DNA from: Sporomusa sp. KB1
Lineage (GTDB): Bacteria; Bacillota; Negativicutes; Sporomusales; Sporomusaceae
Direction: 5' to 3'
Length of the DNA stretch: 64,000 nt
NCBI RefSeq assembly: GCF_007830295.1
Contig: NZ_VLKC01000002.1
Location: 4,757,157-4,821,156, forward strand
The stretch's first letter is position 1. Every line of letters starts with the position of its first letter. Positions 27,079 to 37,500 of this stretch are shown one piece after another. A model generated the notes under the pieces. That model was not told the DNA's origin. It searched no databases and worked only from the letters and a program-made list of their open reading frames with translations. Both the position numbers and the translations under genes were made by a program.

Positions 27079-28872
27079 TTACTCATCTCCTACTACATAC
27101 TTCTTAAACCGCTCCCAATATTCTGGTGATAAAGAAGCAGAAACATAAATGCCTTCTGCCTGGTATTCAACTGAATTTACAGTAGCAACGGCATATAGTT
27201 TGGCCATAAAACCACTGTCATCGTAGGGTATTATTAACCTTGCATCAATACTTTTTGCTTTAATAGTGCCTTCGATCATGGCAAGCAGCTTATCAATATG
27301 GGTTCCTGCAACTGCCGATACGGCAATACTGTCAGCTTGCCGGAGCATACGCTCAGTTACGTATTCATTGTCAATTTTGTCTATTTTATTGAATACCGTT
27401 ATTACTGGTTTGGTATCAGCTCCCAGTTCTTTGAGCACTTGGTATACAGCGATATTTTGCTTCTCAAATTGTGGATGACTGGCATCAATAACATGAAGCA
27501 GTAAATCAGCCTGAACTACCTCTTCCAGCGTACCACGAAATGCAGCAATCAACTGATGAGGAAGCTTTTGAATAAATCCCACAGTGTCTGTTAGTAATAT
27601 TTCTTGCCCACCCGGTAATTTAGTTCGTCTGGTAGTTGGATCTAATGTAGCAAACAGCTTGTCCTCTGCTAAAACTTCGGCAGCAGTAAGTTTATTAAGC
27701 AAGCTTGATTTTCCGGCATTGGTATAGCCTACTAATGCTATTGTAGGAATTTCAGATGCCTGACGCCGTTCACGGTGCAAAGACCGATGGGCTTTTAGGT
27801 TTTCAATTGCTTTTTCAATATCACTGATTCTTGTTCTTATTCGCCGCCGGTCAACTTCAAGTTTCGTTTCCCCTGGTCCTCTAGTACCAATGCCACCACC
27901 TAAGCGTGACAGCACCAGCCCTTGGCCGCCCAGGCGTGGCAGATTATATTTTAATTGAGCCAGTTCAACCTGTAACTTACCCTCATGAGAGTGCGCGCGT
28001 TGGGCAAAGATATCCAATATTAATGCTGACCGGTCAATTACTTTAACACCTAGTACTTGCTCTAAATTGCGTTGTTGAGCCGGTGAAAGTTCGTCATCAA
28101 AAATAATAATATTAACGCCCAACTCCTGGCGAATAAGACTAATCTCCTGAACTTTGCCGCGACCAATATATAAAGCAGCATCAGCGCGACTGCGCTTTTG
28201 CCAAACTGAACCTGCGACTTCAGCGCCTGCTGTCTGAGCCAATTGTGCCAGCTCACTAAGCGAATCACTAACATCCCATTCTCCTTGCCGTTCAATGCCA
28301 ACCAATAGGGCTTTTTCTGTTTGCACTATAGTTGAACTAACATCTTTAGTTTCCAGCAATTGCTCGATTTGGTTGGTGAGATAGTTTAAATCGATCTGGA
28401 CAAACTCAGCTAATGACAATGGCCCCACTGTCTGTACTTCATAACTATCAGGACAATGCCCTGAAATAAAACCAAGACTAAATTCAAGGATATTTTCGCT
28501 AACGGCTAATGCGACCATGATATCAAACCGCATTTTTTTTAGTGAGGCCAAATCGACACTACTTAATTGACTGTCTCCGCCTGGATGAGTATGTATGCAG
28601 CGAATACCGCTCAGCCGATTTAAAGCGCGTCTTCCATCTGTTTCTGGCAGTGGCACGGTCTTAGTATCGCCAACTGCTACTTGAACAACATTTCCCCGTC
28701 TATTAATATATACCGCAATTTCCTTGTTTAACTGTTCGGCAATAGCCCCCATGGCTTGTGCCAATTCAGCCGTGATTGTTTGACCGAAGGGAACTGTATA
28801 TTCATATAACTGTTCTAAATTCTCAATAATTGTTTTTTTTAAGCCAGTCTTTTCTCCATATATCTCAGGCAA
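27079..28872 (-). CDS. hflX: GTPase HflX with long N-terminal domain
   Basis: A 597-residue ribosome-splitting GTPase. It starts with TTG at 28872 behind AGGGGTG. The HflX core is complete: the glycine-rich HflX_N region (RLGGGIGTRGPGETKLEVDR), G1 GYTNAGKSSLLN, G3 DTVGFI and G4 NKID. The first 185 residues are an extra domain with HTHPGGDSQLSSVD (His94, His96, Ser104, Asp107), which matches the JAMM/MPN+ metal motif HxH-x7-SxxD. A Glu at 51 is suitably placed. Long HflX proteins occur in other anaerobic Firmicutes. The catalytic role of this part is untested as far as I know. Confidence 0.95.
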   Translation of the reverse strand: MPEIYGEKTGLKKTIIENLEQLYEYTVPFGQTITAELAQAMGAIAEQLNKEIAVYINRRGNVVQVAVGDTKTVPLPETDGRRALNRLSGIRCIHTHPGGDSQLSSVDLASLKKMRFDIMVALAVSENILEFSLGFISGHCPDSYEVQTVGPLSLAEFVQIDLNYLTNQIEQLLETKDVSSTIVQTEKALLVGIERQGEWDVSDSLSELAQLAQTAGAEVAGSVWQKRSRADAALYIGRGKVQEISLIRQELGVNIIIFDDELSPAQQRNLEQVLGVKVIDRSALILDIFAQRAHSHEGKLQVELAQLKYNLPRLGGQGLVLSRLGGGIGTRGPGETKLEVDRRRIRTRISDIEKAIENLKAHRSLHRERRQASEIPTIALVGYTNAGKSSLLNKLTAAEVLAEDKLFATLDPTTRRTKLPGGQEILLTDTVGFIQKLPHQLIAAFRGTLEEVVQADLLLHVIDASHPQFEKQNIAVYQVLKELGADTKPVITVFNKIDKIDNEYVTERMLRQADSIAVSAVAGTHIDKLLAMIEGTIKAKSIDARLIIPYDDSGFMAKLYAVATVNSVEYQAEGIYVSASLSPEYWERFKKYVVGDE

Positions 28873-28933
28873 TCAGTAAACACCCCTAACTTCAACCTTA
28901 CTTTTGGTCATTTAATATTGTACAACACTTTTG

Positions 28934-29155
28934 TTATAAAGTATTCAAATCCCTGCTAAAATTTTCATGATTGCTTGTTTTTGCCCAGCATTCAGCACAA
29001 ATAATGCATTTTCCGTCCTCTAAAGATTGTTGGCGCAGTTCTAGGGGCAAAGTGGCAGCTGCTTCCTGATACCCTTTTTCCCAGCCATGATATTTTCCTA
29101 GAATGTATCCTAATAAAAAGGCAGCTAGAATACCGAATATAGCATAGGTTATCAT
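28934..29155 (-). CDS. 73-aa single-pass membrane protein with Cys motif
   Basis: An N-terminal membrane helix (ITYAIFGILAAFLLGYILG) is followed by a soluble part with CIICAEC (two CxxC-like pairs sharing a Cys). The ATG overlaps the stop of the UbiA-like gene by 4 bp, so it belongs to the overlapping AAA-GTPase-UbiA set. Function unknown. Confidence 0.65.
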   Translation of the reverse strand: MITYAIFGILAAFLLGYILGKYHGWEKGYQEAAATLPLELRQQSLEDGKCIICAECWAKTSNHENFSRDLNTL

Positions 29156-29742
29156 ATTCGCACCGTATTAGTAAAACGAAATGATAATAAATAAACGATA
29201 GCCGTTCCGGCTAGTGTCGGAACAAATAACCTTTCATTCAGCCAAAAAGCTGCTAGGGTACAAAATAACCCTACAAGTAAGCATTCCATTTTACCATATC
29301 GATTAGCTAGATTACGCTGACCAGATAAGCAGTCACTGTGGGCATCAATATAGTCGTCAAATAATTGGATAGCAAATACAAAGCTAACCGAAAATAGCAT
29401 AGTATTCCAACCGAATAATACCAGACCAACAGTAACGGCAACAAGTGATTCCTGAAATCCGTTTAAGCGACTGGGAAACTTATCGCGCATAGCACTAAAC
29501 ATTCCCACAATATAGCTGCCTAAAAATAAAGACAGAGCCAAAGGTGCATTGATGCCTGCTGACAGAGCTAATAAAAACATAGCATACAACATAGTCCCTT
29601 TGTCAAAAATCTCGGCCCAGTTAGTTTTCCCCGCTATAGCATCATATTCCTTATCCAGGTAATCATCGGCTAGTTTTACAGCTGCTGCACAACAGGCAAC
29701 CGCTACAATGGTAGACAAAAATTCAAATATTTCTGGCCACAC
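29152..29742 (-). CDS. UbiA-like integral membrane protein
   Basis: A 196-residue protein with about six membrane helices and two Asp-rich motifs (ADDYLDKEYD at about 26-35 and FDDYIDAHSD at about 127-136), as in UbiA prenyltransferases, which bind prenyl diphosphate and magnesium through such motifs. It is shorter than typical UbiA (about 290). The GTG start follows GGGAGGTGAAGG and overlaps the GTPase gene by 20 bp. A lipid-modifying role is inference. Confidence 0.6.
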   Translation of the reverse strand: MWPEIFEFLSTIVAVACCAAAVKLADDYLDKEYDAIAGKTNWAEIFDKGTMLYAMFLLALSAGINAPLALSLFLGSYIVGMFSAMRDKFPSRLNGFQESLVAVTVGLVLFGWNTMLFSVSFVFAIQLFDDYIDAHSDCLSGQRNLANRYGKMECLLVGLFCTLAAFWLNERLFVPTLAGTAIVYLLSFRFTNTVRI

Positions 29743-30325
29743 AAGCCTTCACCTCCCTAAATCCCTGACTATATAAAGCCGAGATAGGCATAATCCTAGC
29801 TTTAGGAAAAGCAGTTGCCAGATGAGGCAGATTATTTTTAGCAGAACTTAAATCATATTTATTTCCAAGCAGTACATAGGATTTGCAAATCATACCATAG
29901 TTATAAAATTCATAGTCAATAGAGGATTGTTTGGAAAACCCTTTATTGATAAGTGATAAGTCCACTACATGCAAAAGCAGGTCAACCGAACGTAACAAAC
30001 CGATAGTTTGTGCCATCCCCTTACGAATTCGTTCATCAGCATGAATTTGTTCGCTGACACCACAAGTATCGGTAAGTTTAAAATTTACAGTTGCTTTGCC
30101 CACTTTCATATTTAGGAGCATCGACTGTAAAGAACATGTTTTATGTAAGGTGTTGCTGCATAATTCCCGTTTCGCTTCTTCAATGGAAAAATGTCGGCAA
30201 GTCATTAAACCATCATATGTCCGGAATGTAACATCAATATTTTTTGTTCCAAGATATCCGGCAAAATTAAGGGCAAATAAGGTTTTGCCAGAGTTAGGGC
30301 GACCGATGATCACACATTCCCGCAT
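29723..30325 (-). CDS. Small Era/Obg-like GTPase
   Basis: A 200-residue P-loop GTPase: G1 GRPNSGKT at 8-15, G3 region LTDTCGVSEQ, G4 GNKYDLSS and a G5-like ISAL. It has no membrane segment and no extra domain. It overlaps the upstream AAA gene by 16 bp and the downstream UbiA-like gene by 20 bp, a tight translational unit. The specific subfamily is not recognised. Confidence 0.85.
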   Translation of the reverse strand: MRECVIIGRPNSGKTLFALNFAGYLGTKNIDVTFRTYDGLMTCRHFSIEEAKRELCSNTLHKTCSLQSMLLNMKVGKATVNFKLTDTCGVSEQIHADERIRKGMAQTIGLLRSVDLLLHVVDLSLINKGFSKQSSIDYEFYNYGMICKSYVLLGNKYDLSSAKNNLPHLATAFPKARIMPISALYSQGFREVKACVARNI

Positions 30326-31281
30326 GGTCCCACCCCCATTAAATCACATGGTTCAATAACCATCAATTCTTCCCTGGTGGTAGAATGTTTGCTTATTAAT
30401 CGCACAGCCTGCCTCCGAATAGACTTCTCAATAATATTCCGTACAGTACGGGCGTTGCCAAAATTATCATCGCTGTTGTTTTCTGGAGGATTAATCAAAG
30501 TAAGCAATGCAATTTTGGCTTGACTGGTAAGCTGATATTGACGCTTTACACACAGTTGTTCAGCAATTTCTAATAATTCCGGTTTGTTGTAATCGGGAAA
30601 ATTAAGATGGATAGGAAACCGCGAATGCAGACCTGGATTTGTTTGTAAAAAAATTTCCATTTCCTTATGGTATCCAGCCAAAATTAAGATGAATTCATCT
30701 TTATGATCTTCCATGGCTTTCACCATACAATCAATAGCCTCTTTACCGAAATCTTTTTCGCCTCCTCTGGCCAATGAATAAGCTTCATCGATGAACAATA
30801 TTCCTCCATATGCTTTTTTTAGTTGGTCACGCATCTTTTGAGCTGTGTGACCTATATACTCACCTACTAAATCAGCCCGCTCGACTTCAATTAGATGTCC
30901 CCTTGACAGTACTCCCATCTCCCGGAATACTTTGCCCATAATTCTGGCTACTGTGGTTTTTCCAGTACCAGGATTGCCTTTAAAGATCATGTGCAACACC
31001 ATCGGCTCAGTATTTAAATGTTCTCTTTCGCGACGCTTTTGAATTTCAATAAAGGCATATATTTCACGCACTAACTTTTTAACTTCATTAAGGCCAATCA
31101 GGCTGTCCAGTTCGCGCAATATATTTTCGATACGCTGTTCTACAGTAAAGTGAATATCATTCGCATAATCACCGGCAAAAGCAGTACTATCTAACTCACG
31201 CAGTTTCTTAAACGCTTCGATAGGAGATATTTGGCCGGATTCAACAGCGGTTACTATATCTTCAGGCCACTGGCAATTCAT
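30310..31281 (-). CDS. spoVK: SpoVK/CbxX-type AAA+ ATPase
   Basis: A 323-residue AAA+ protein. The ATG at 31281 is chosen because GGGGGTG stands 6 nt ahead; a longer frame to 31329 has no ribosome site. It shows Walker A GNPGTGKTTVAR, Walker B ILFIDEAYSL, the sensor-1 region LAGYHKEME and the Arg finger region SRFPIHL, as in CbxX/CfqX and SpoVK proteins. SpoVK acts late in spore formation; here the gene heads an overlapping set with a GTPase and membrane proteins. A spore role is plausible, not proven. Confidence 0.9.
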   Translation of the reverse strand: MNCQWPEDIVTAVESGQISPIEAFKKLRELDSTAFAGDYANDIHFTVEQRIENILRELDSLIGLNEVKKLVREIYAFIEIQKRREREHLNTEPMVLHMIFKGNPGTGKTTVARIMGKVFREMGVLSRGHLIEVERADLVGEYIGHTAQKMRDQLKKAYGGILFIDEAYSLARGGEKDFGKEAIDCMVKAMEDHKDEFILILAGYHKEMEIFLQTNPGLHSRFPIHLNFPDYNKPELLEIAEQLCVKRQYQLTSQAKIALLTLINPPENNSDDNFGNARTVRNIIEKSIRRQAVRLISKHSTTREELMVIEPCDLMGVGPCGNV

Positions 31282-31365
31282 GATTATCACCCCCACAGAG
31301 GCTTCGTGGTATATAGTATACGTCACCAATGCCCAATGGTGATTAATCTTTTTGCCAATTAAGCA

Positions 31366-31394
31366 GGAACTAAATAATTATCTTATTTAGTTCC
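31366..31394. repeat. Perfect 12-bp hairpin upstream of the AAA gene
   Basis: GGAACTAAATAA and TTATTTAGTTCC are separated by 5 bp. There is no T run. It may be an operator or leader hairpin. Confidence 0.5.
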
Positions 31395-31476
31395 GCCAGG
31401 CAGAGGCGAAGCCACCTACCGCATCGCTATACGAGTTACTTCTGTAGGAAAGATTTTGCTTATGCCGGGCGAATGC

Positions 31477-31517
31477 AAAAGACGGCCACCGGTTTTATGC
31501 CGGTTGCCGTCTTTTTT
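31477..31517 (-). terminator. Terminator after autotransporter 2
   Basis: AAAAGACGGCCACCGG and CCGGTTGCCGTCTTTTTT form a long stem. T runs stand on both sides, 63 bp after the autotransporter stop. Confidence 0.85.
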
Positions 31518-31579
31518 GTTGAGGCTCTTTAGCGCAACCGCCAATTTCTCAACAACAGTTTACTCTGCCTCACCGCTGT

Positions 31580-34500
31580 TTAAAAAGTGAACCGGAAGCC
31601 GCCGTCAACACGCCAGTCCGTCTTGACATCGCCGCTGAACGATTTCTCGAAGGTAGCATACGCATAGCTGTTGTTGCTGAGCTTAGTTGTACCGCCAAGC
31701 TGCAGATTGACCCAGGTGCCGCCAAAGTCCACGCTTGTGCCTTTAGACTGCTCGCCGGCGGCTGAATAGCTGGTGTCAAAATCGCCCAGGAACTCATGCA
31801 GCAACGATACCTTGACAAATGCGCTGCCACGTTCGTTTTGAATTCCGGCGCCAATACCCACGCGCCCAATCAGGCTGTCAAAGCTGTCCTGCTTTACCTG
31901 CAGCGCAGTGCCGTTCAGATAGTCACTGTGCGCACCATAGCTGTCGCTTCCCAGCCTGCTGTAGGTAAGTTCAACCTGCGGCTCATAATAGAAGCCTTTG
32001 CTGCCGGTCTTAATGCGCTGTCCGTATTCCGCGCTTGCCGCCATGCCGGTTGTGTCATATTCCCCGTTAAGCTTATAGCCATAATCGTTATATACGGTAT
32101 AATCGGCTTTTACTTTACTGCCGCGCAGTATAATATCGGCATAGCGCCCTTTTTCCCCCAGCCAGCTGCCATACAGGCTCAGGCTCGTGGACCGGTTGTC
32201 GCCGCTGCCGGCTTCGTAAGTGCTGTCGCCTTTAAGATAACTTACCGCCGCGCCAAGACGCCAGCCAGCTTTGCCTACGGTTTTGTCATAGCCGAGCTGG
32301 TAGGTTTTAAAGTCGGTTTTGAATTCGGTATTATCCTGCTCATAGCTGGTTTTGCCGCCGCCCATTTTCACCCAAAGACCCTCTTCTGCCTTGGGATCAA
32401 GACGCAGGTCGCCAAGACGTTTCAGGACGTCATTGTTTTCCGCTCTCCAGACCAGGGCGGACGATACCATCGCTGATTTGGCGCCGCGCATCATGGCAGT
32501 TTGCTTGTTGCCGTAGGTGATCTCCGGAGTATGTTCGGTTGTATTGCCTGTGGCCGGATCGACATCAAGCACTGTGCCGCCGACATGCCCCTTGCCCTGG
32601 TTGTCAAAGCTCAGGTCACTGGTTTTTAGCGCCGCGCTGCTGGTAAGCAGTCCTTCCGCTATTTCCAGCGTGCCGCTGAGCTTGCCGCTATTGCTGCTGT
32701 CAGCCAAAGCTGCTGTCAGGTTGTTCTTTACCGCTTCTTCATAAGTGACCTTGTTGGCCATGGCTTCAAACACACTCAATACGGCTTCATTGCCTGCGCC
32801 TATGCCTTTATAGTCTGTTACCAGGCTGATTGTTGAACCTTGGGTCGCAGTGCCGATCACTACGCCGCCGCCAAGAATGTTCGCCGGATCATTTTCATCA
32901 TGCGCATAGATGAATTTCGCACTGCCGCTGTAATTATTAATGGTAATTTTATTGCTGTTTTCCTGCTTGATAATGCCGGCATTGGCTTTACTGTCGCCGC
33001 CTGTGAAGCTGTTGATGACCGCACTTGCATTGCCGCTGTCTTTGGCCGTATTGGTCCAGACTGCGCCATTCTTCAGTTTCATGTTAACCGTACTGCTGTC
33101 ATTGATAATGTTGCCGTGGAAGGAGGCGTCACTGTTGTTGAAGCTTACATCCACGGTACCGCCGCTGCTGGCGATGATATCTCCCGCGACGACAGCCTGC
33201 CCTGTTTCACCTGTATTAAGCAGGATACTGCCACCGGCGGCATCAATGGCCGCTTTGCCTTCACCGGATTTAATTTCCGCTGAGGCCAGTTGAACAACGC
33301 CGGTTGCTCCGGCCTGTACACCAATTCCGCCAGCGTTGATGATTGTATGTCCGTCAACCTTGACATTGCCGCTTGCTGCCAAAATACCGGTTCCTGTCGA
33401 CTGAACACTAAGGTTTTTGGCGATAGTAGCAGTACCTTCATTATAAATGCCATACGCATTGCCTTTTTCACTGCTGGCGGTGAGGGCCAGATTATCTGCG
33501 CTTAAATCAGCTGTTCTGCCTGCTGCGGTATAGACGCTTATAGCAGCCTTGCCCGCTTCCGTGGCTTTGGCCGTAACGTCAAGCGTATTTTCCGCCGTTG
33601 CTTTGATGCCGGCATCCTGGGCAGCGATGCCGCTGACCGCCGTAATCGCGCTTTCGCCGCTGCCGATGGTAACGGTGTCAACATCGTCGACTGCGATTTT
33701 GTTGGCGACAGCCGTGCCGGCCGTTTTGAACGCGTAATTGCCCTCGCTGTCGATCACGCCGCCCTGGGCGTACTCGTAATCCGTGGTTTTGCTGTCGCGG
33801 ATCTGATTATGTCCGGTAAGGGTGCTGCCGAATTCGGTCGCCACCTGCTCGGGCGCCGCGTAATAATAATAGCCCTGGCCGGTTTTGGTATTAAAAGCGA
33901 TAGCGCCGGATCTGACGCCGAGATCTGTCTTGGAGCCGCCGGTCACTGTCTCGGTAATTGCCGCCGAGCCTATCAGGCTGTAGCCGCCGCTGGAGCCACC
34001 CTGGATGGCGTCCGTGTAATACAGCTTATTCGCCAGCGCATTTAAGATTTTATTGACCTGCAGCGTGTTGCTTAAGTCAATGCCTGCGGTATCGGTGCGG
34101 ACAAAAACAACATTGTTTTTGCTGTAGCCGGCGCCGGATACCGACGACTTGATAACCGCATCGCCGCCGGTAAGCTTCGTCGGGTCCGTCCCGTCATGAT
34201 CGTAATGCACGGCGGTTATGCCGGCAAAAGAGTCAACCTCTAATTTGCCGCTGTTTTTCTGATAAATAACGCCAAATCCGGCGTAGCTGTTTGACGGACC
34301 TTTCAGAAGGGTTACATGGGTATCGCCGCTGCCCTGCTGCCATTGGTTTGTCCACAGAGCCAGGGCACTGCTTAAGGAAAGATTGAAAATGCCTTGGCCC
34401 TGGGCGCCGCCGGTCCAATGGGTGTTACTTGATAAGGCGAGATCAACCCGCCCGCCCTCACCGGCAATATCGGTATAAATATCACCCTTGACATAATCTC

Positions 34501-37500
34501 CGGTCTTCAGGTTGGACAAGGTTACTTTACTGTTTTTGCCGGCCGTTATGGCAATACCGCCGGTCGCATCAAGGTAACTGCTTTGTTTGTCTGCATTATA
34601 CGTGTCGACGGCAACGCTTATATCTACATTACTGCCATTATCGGCAACAATGCCGATACCAGCCTGGGCATCAATTTTAAGCTTGCTGGTTATAGTAATG
34701 CCCGCATTATTATTGGCCTTTATGGCAGTAAATTTGCCGCCTTCACCGGCTGTTCCCGTAATTTTCAGAACGTTGCCGTCGTTGAACCCGCCATTCATGG
34801 TCTTTTGTGTAATTGTGACCATATCGCCTGCCGCCGCAGCAGGGTCGCCGTCAGCATATATACCGTAAACGTCTTTGACATTGCCGCCGGCAGTAATCAG
34901 TAGATTGCCGTTATTTGCAGTCAGCGTACCGCCTTTGCGCACATTTATGCCGGCAGCATACCCGGTCCCTGCGTCCGCCACCGTGGCACTGCTTTGCACC
35001 TTCAGCAAATTGCCGTCTGTTTTCATGGTGACAGTCTTGCCTGCACCGACATCCACCGCCGCGTAAACAGCCCCGTTTTTGTCATAGACCGTATTAATGG
35101 TAGTGTCCTCTTTAAACAAATAGTCTGAGCCACTTTTAACACCATGAAGGGCGTATTCTTCATCAGTGCCGCCGGTTATCGCTGTCGTAAACGAATTTGC
35201 GGTTTGCGGCGCATAAAAGCCCTGGCCGGTGGTTTCGTTGAAGCCGATAAGACCGCCGGCCAGCTTCGCGGAGGAATTCAGCAGCCCTTCCATGATTTCC
35301 GCGTGCCCGTTGACATCACGCTCGCCACTAGCATAGCCGGTGTAGGTCAGCTTCTTGGCCAATGCCTGCAGCACACTGTTGACTTGTGTCTTGTTATTCA
35401 TATCAATGCCCGTGCTGTCCGTCTTTAAAGTCAGTTCCGTCTTGTTCCCGGAGTTGGTTTCTCCATGGCCTATTACCGTATCACCGGCGGCAAAATTAGC
35501 AACATTATCCTGAGCATGCTCATAATAAATATTCAGAACACCGTCGCTGACCTTGTCCAAATACAGTTTCCCGGCATTTTGCTGGTAAATGCTTGACGGC
35601 ATTGTTGAGCCCACTGTAAGCTCCGACACACGGGTGTCGGCCTGGCTACCGTTCAGCCAGCGATTGTACCAGGTGCCGCCAAAGTCAGCGGTTGTGCCGC
35701 TGGTGCCCATACGCATCTCAAAAATGCCGTCGCCGCCCGCGCTGCCGGTCCAGGTTTGCATCTTATTCACATTCAAAAATACATTCGTCAGATTGTCGGC
35801 CGTAGAAGTGCCTTTGCTGATTAAAATATCGCCCCGCAATTCCGTGGCGGCGCCGTAATTCAAATCACCAAGCCTTACCGTCGCCCCATTGCTGGCCTTG
35901 ACTAAATAGCCGTTGGTTTTCAGAATGTTTTTGACTCTGCCGTTATAGGCAATAGTCCCGCCGTCAGCGTCAAACACCGTGCTGTTAACAGAATTTTGCA
36001 ATTCTCCCGCCAACTGTATCGGCGCGCCAATCGTGATGTTTCCTTGTTTACCAGCTTTGACAGCGGTGTACGCATAGTTCGGGTCCCCGGTAAAAATAAT
36101 GGGCGTATTCTTGTTCTTGATTGTTATGGAAGCCTTGTCGGCTACCGCCCCGCCGGTGCCGATACCGGCGTAAAAACCCACAGCGTTCCGGCCGTTCGCG
36201 CCAACCGTAACCGTCCCCATGTTGTTAACTGTCAGCGAGCCGTTATTGTCTACGGCCACCGCCGTAATCTCGTTCTGGTCAGATGCAGCAGCAATATTCC
36301 AGTTGCTGCCAAGCATATCAATAACTAAATCGATGTTTTTTCCCACATCAATAGCAGGTGCATCAGCAACGCTGATGCTGGTGGCTTTTTTGCTGCGGAT
36401 ATCGCCATTGGCATAATAGACACCGCCGGCAATATAGGGAAGATCCGCGGCAGTGCCGGTCAGCGTCGTGGTATAATCGGTCACTGCTTGTTGGATATAG
36501 TTGCCCTGCCCGTTAGCAGGGTCGTACCAGATGTCGCCAATCGCCTTTTCGGCCGATTCCGTGGTCAGACCCTCGGCGATCTTTACTTTGCCGGTCAGAT
36601 TGCGCTCACCCGTTATGTAGCCGGTATAAAAAAGCTTATTGGCCAACGAATCAAAAACGCCGCTCACGATCGCATGATTAGTCACATCGATGCCATTACT
36701 GCCTGTCTGCAGGGTAATTTCTGAGCCGGCAGCAGCGCTTTTTATCGTAATATTGCCGCCGAGCATTGTGCTCGGGGTTGCATCGGCATGCGCATACATG
36801 GCAACGACATGACCGTCATATTTATCAATGCTCGCCCCGGCAGTTGTGTTGGAAAACTTCAATACACCTGCCGTATCCGCGGTCGTGCCGCCATGCAGCT
36901 TGATAATGTTTGATACTCTGGCCGCATTGTTTATCCAGCTGCCACCGTTCTGGATAAACAAATTCTCAACCTGATTGTCGGTGCCGGCATTCGTGGCGCC
37001 CTGCCAGAAAGAATCTTTCGTTGTCAGGCCTAAATTAACAGTGGTAATATCCGTGCTGTAGGCTGCTTTGGTTTGGATATCGCCTACCATCATAACATCA
37101 TTATTAGTAGCGGTTACATTACCAGCAGAGTCTTTAACAGTATTAAGCTCTAATAACGAATTACCATAGCCATAAATAGTTCCCCAGCGGCCGCCGCCGA
37201 GGGAAAGATGCGCACTGGTCTCCACTCTGTTGCCCATCGTATTAACGTCAAGACCAAAGTATTTGGTAGATAAAATCTTTCCCTGGGCATCCTTCGTATC
37301 CTTGGCAAAATCGGCGTATCCCTTGATGATCAGTTCGCCGCGGTTAAATATCTTAACACCGGTTATGTTCTCCGAATACTGACCGCCGCCGGCGGTAACA
37401 GTGACAGCATTATCCCAGCCCCCAGCGTTGTTAATGATGATGGCCGGCCGGCCGGCTGCCAGCTCTTTTTCCTCTGTTCCTAATCCCCGGTAATAGCCTG

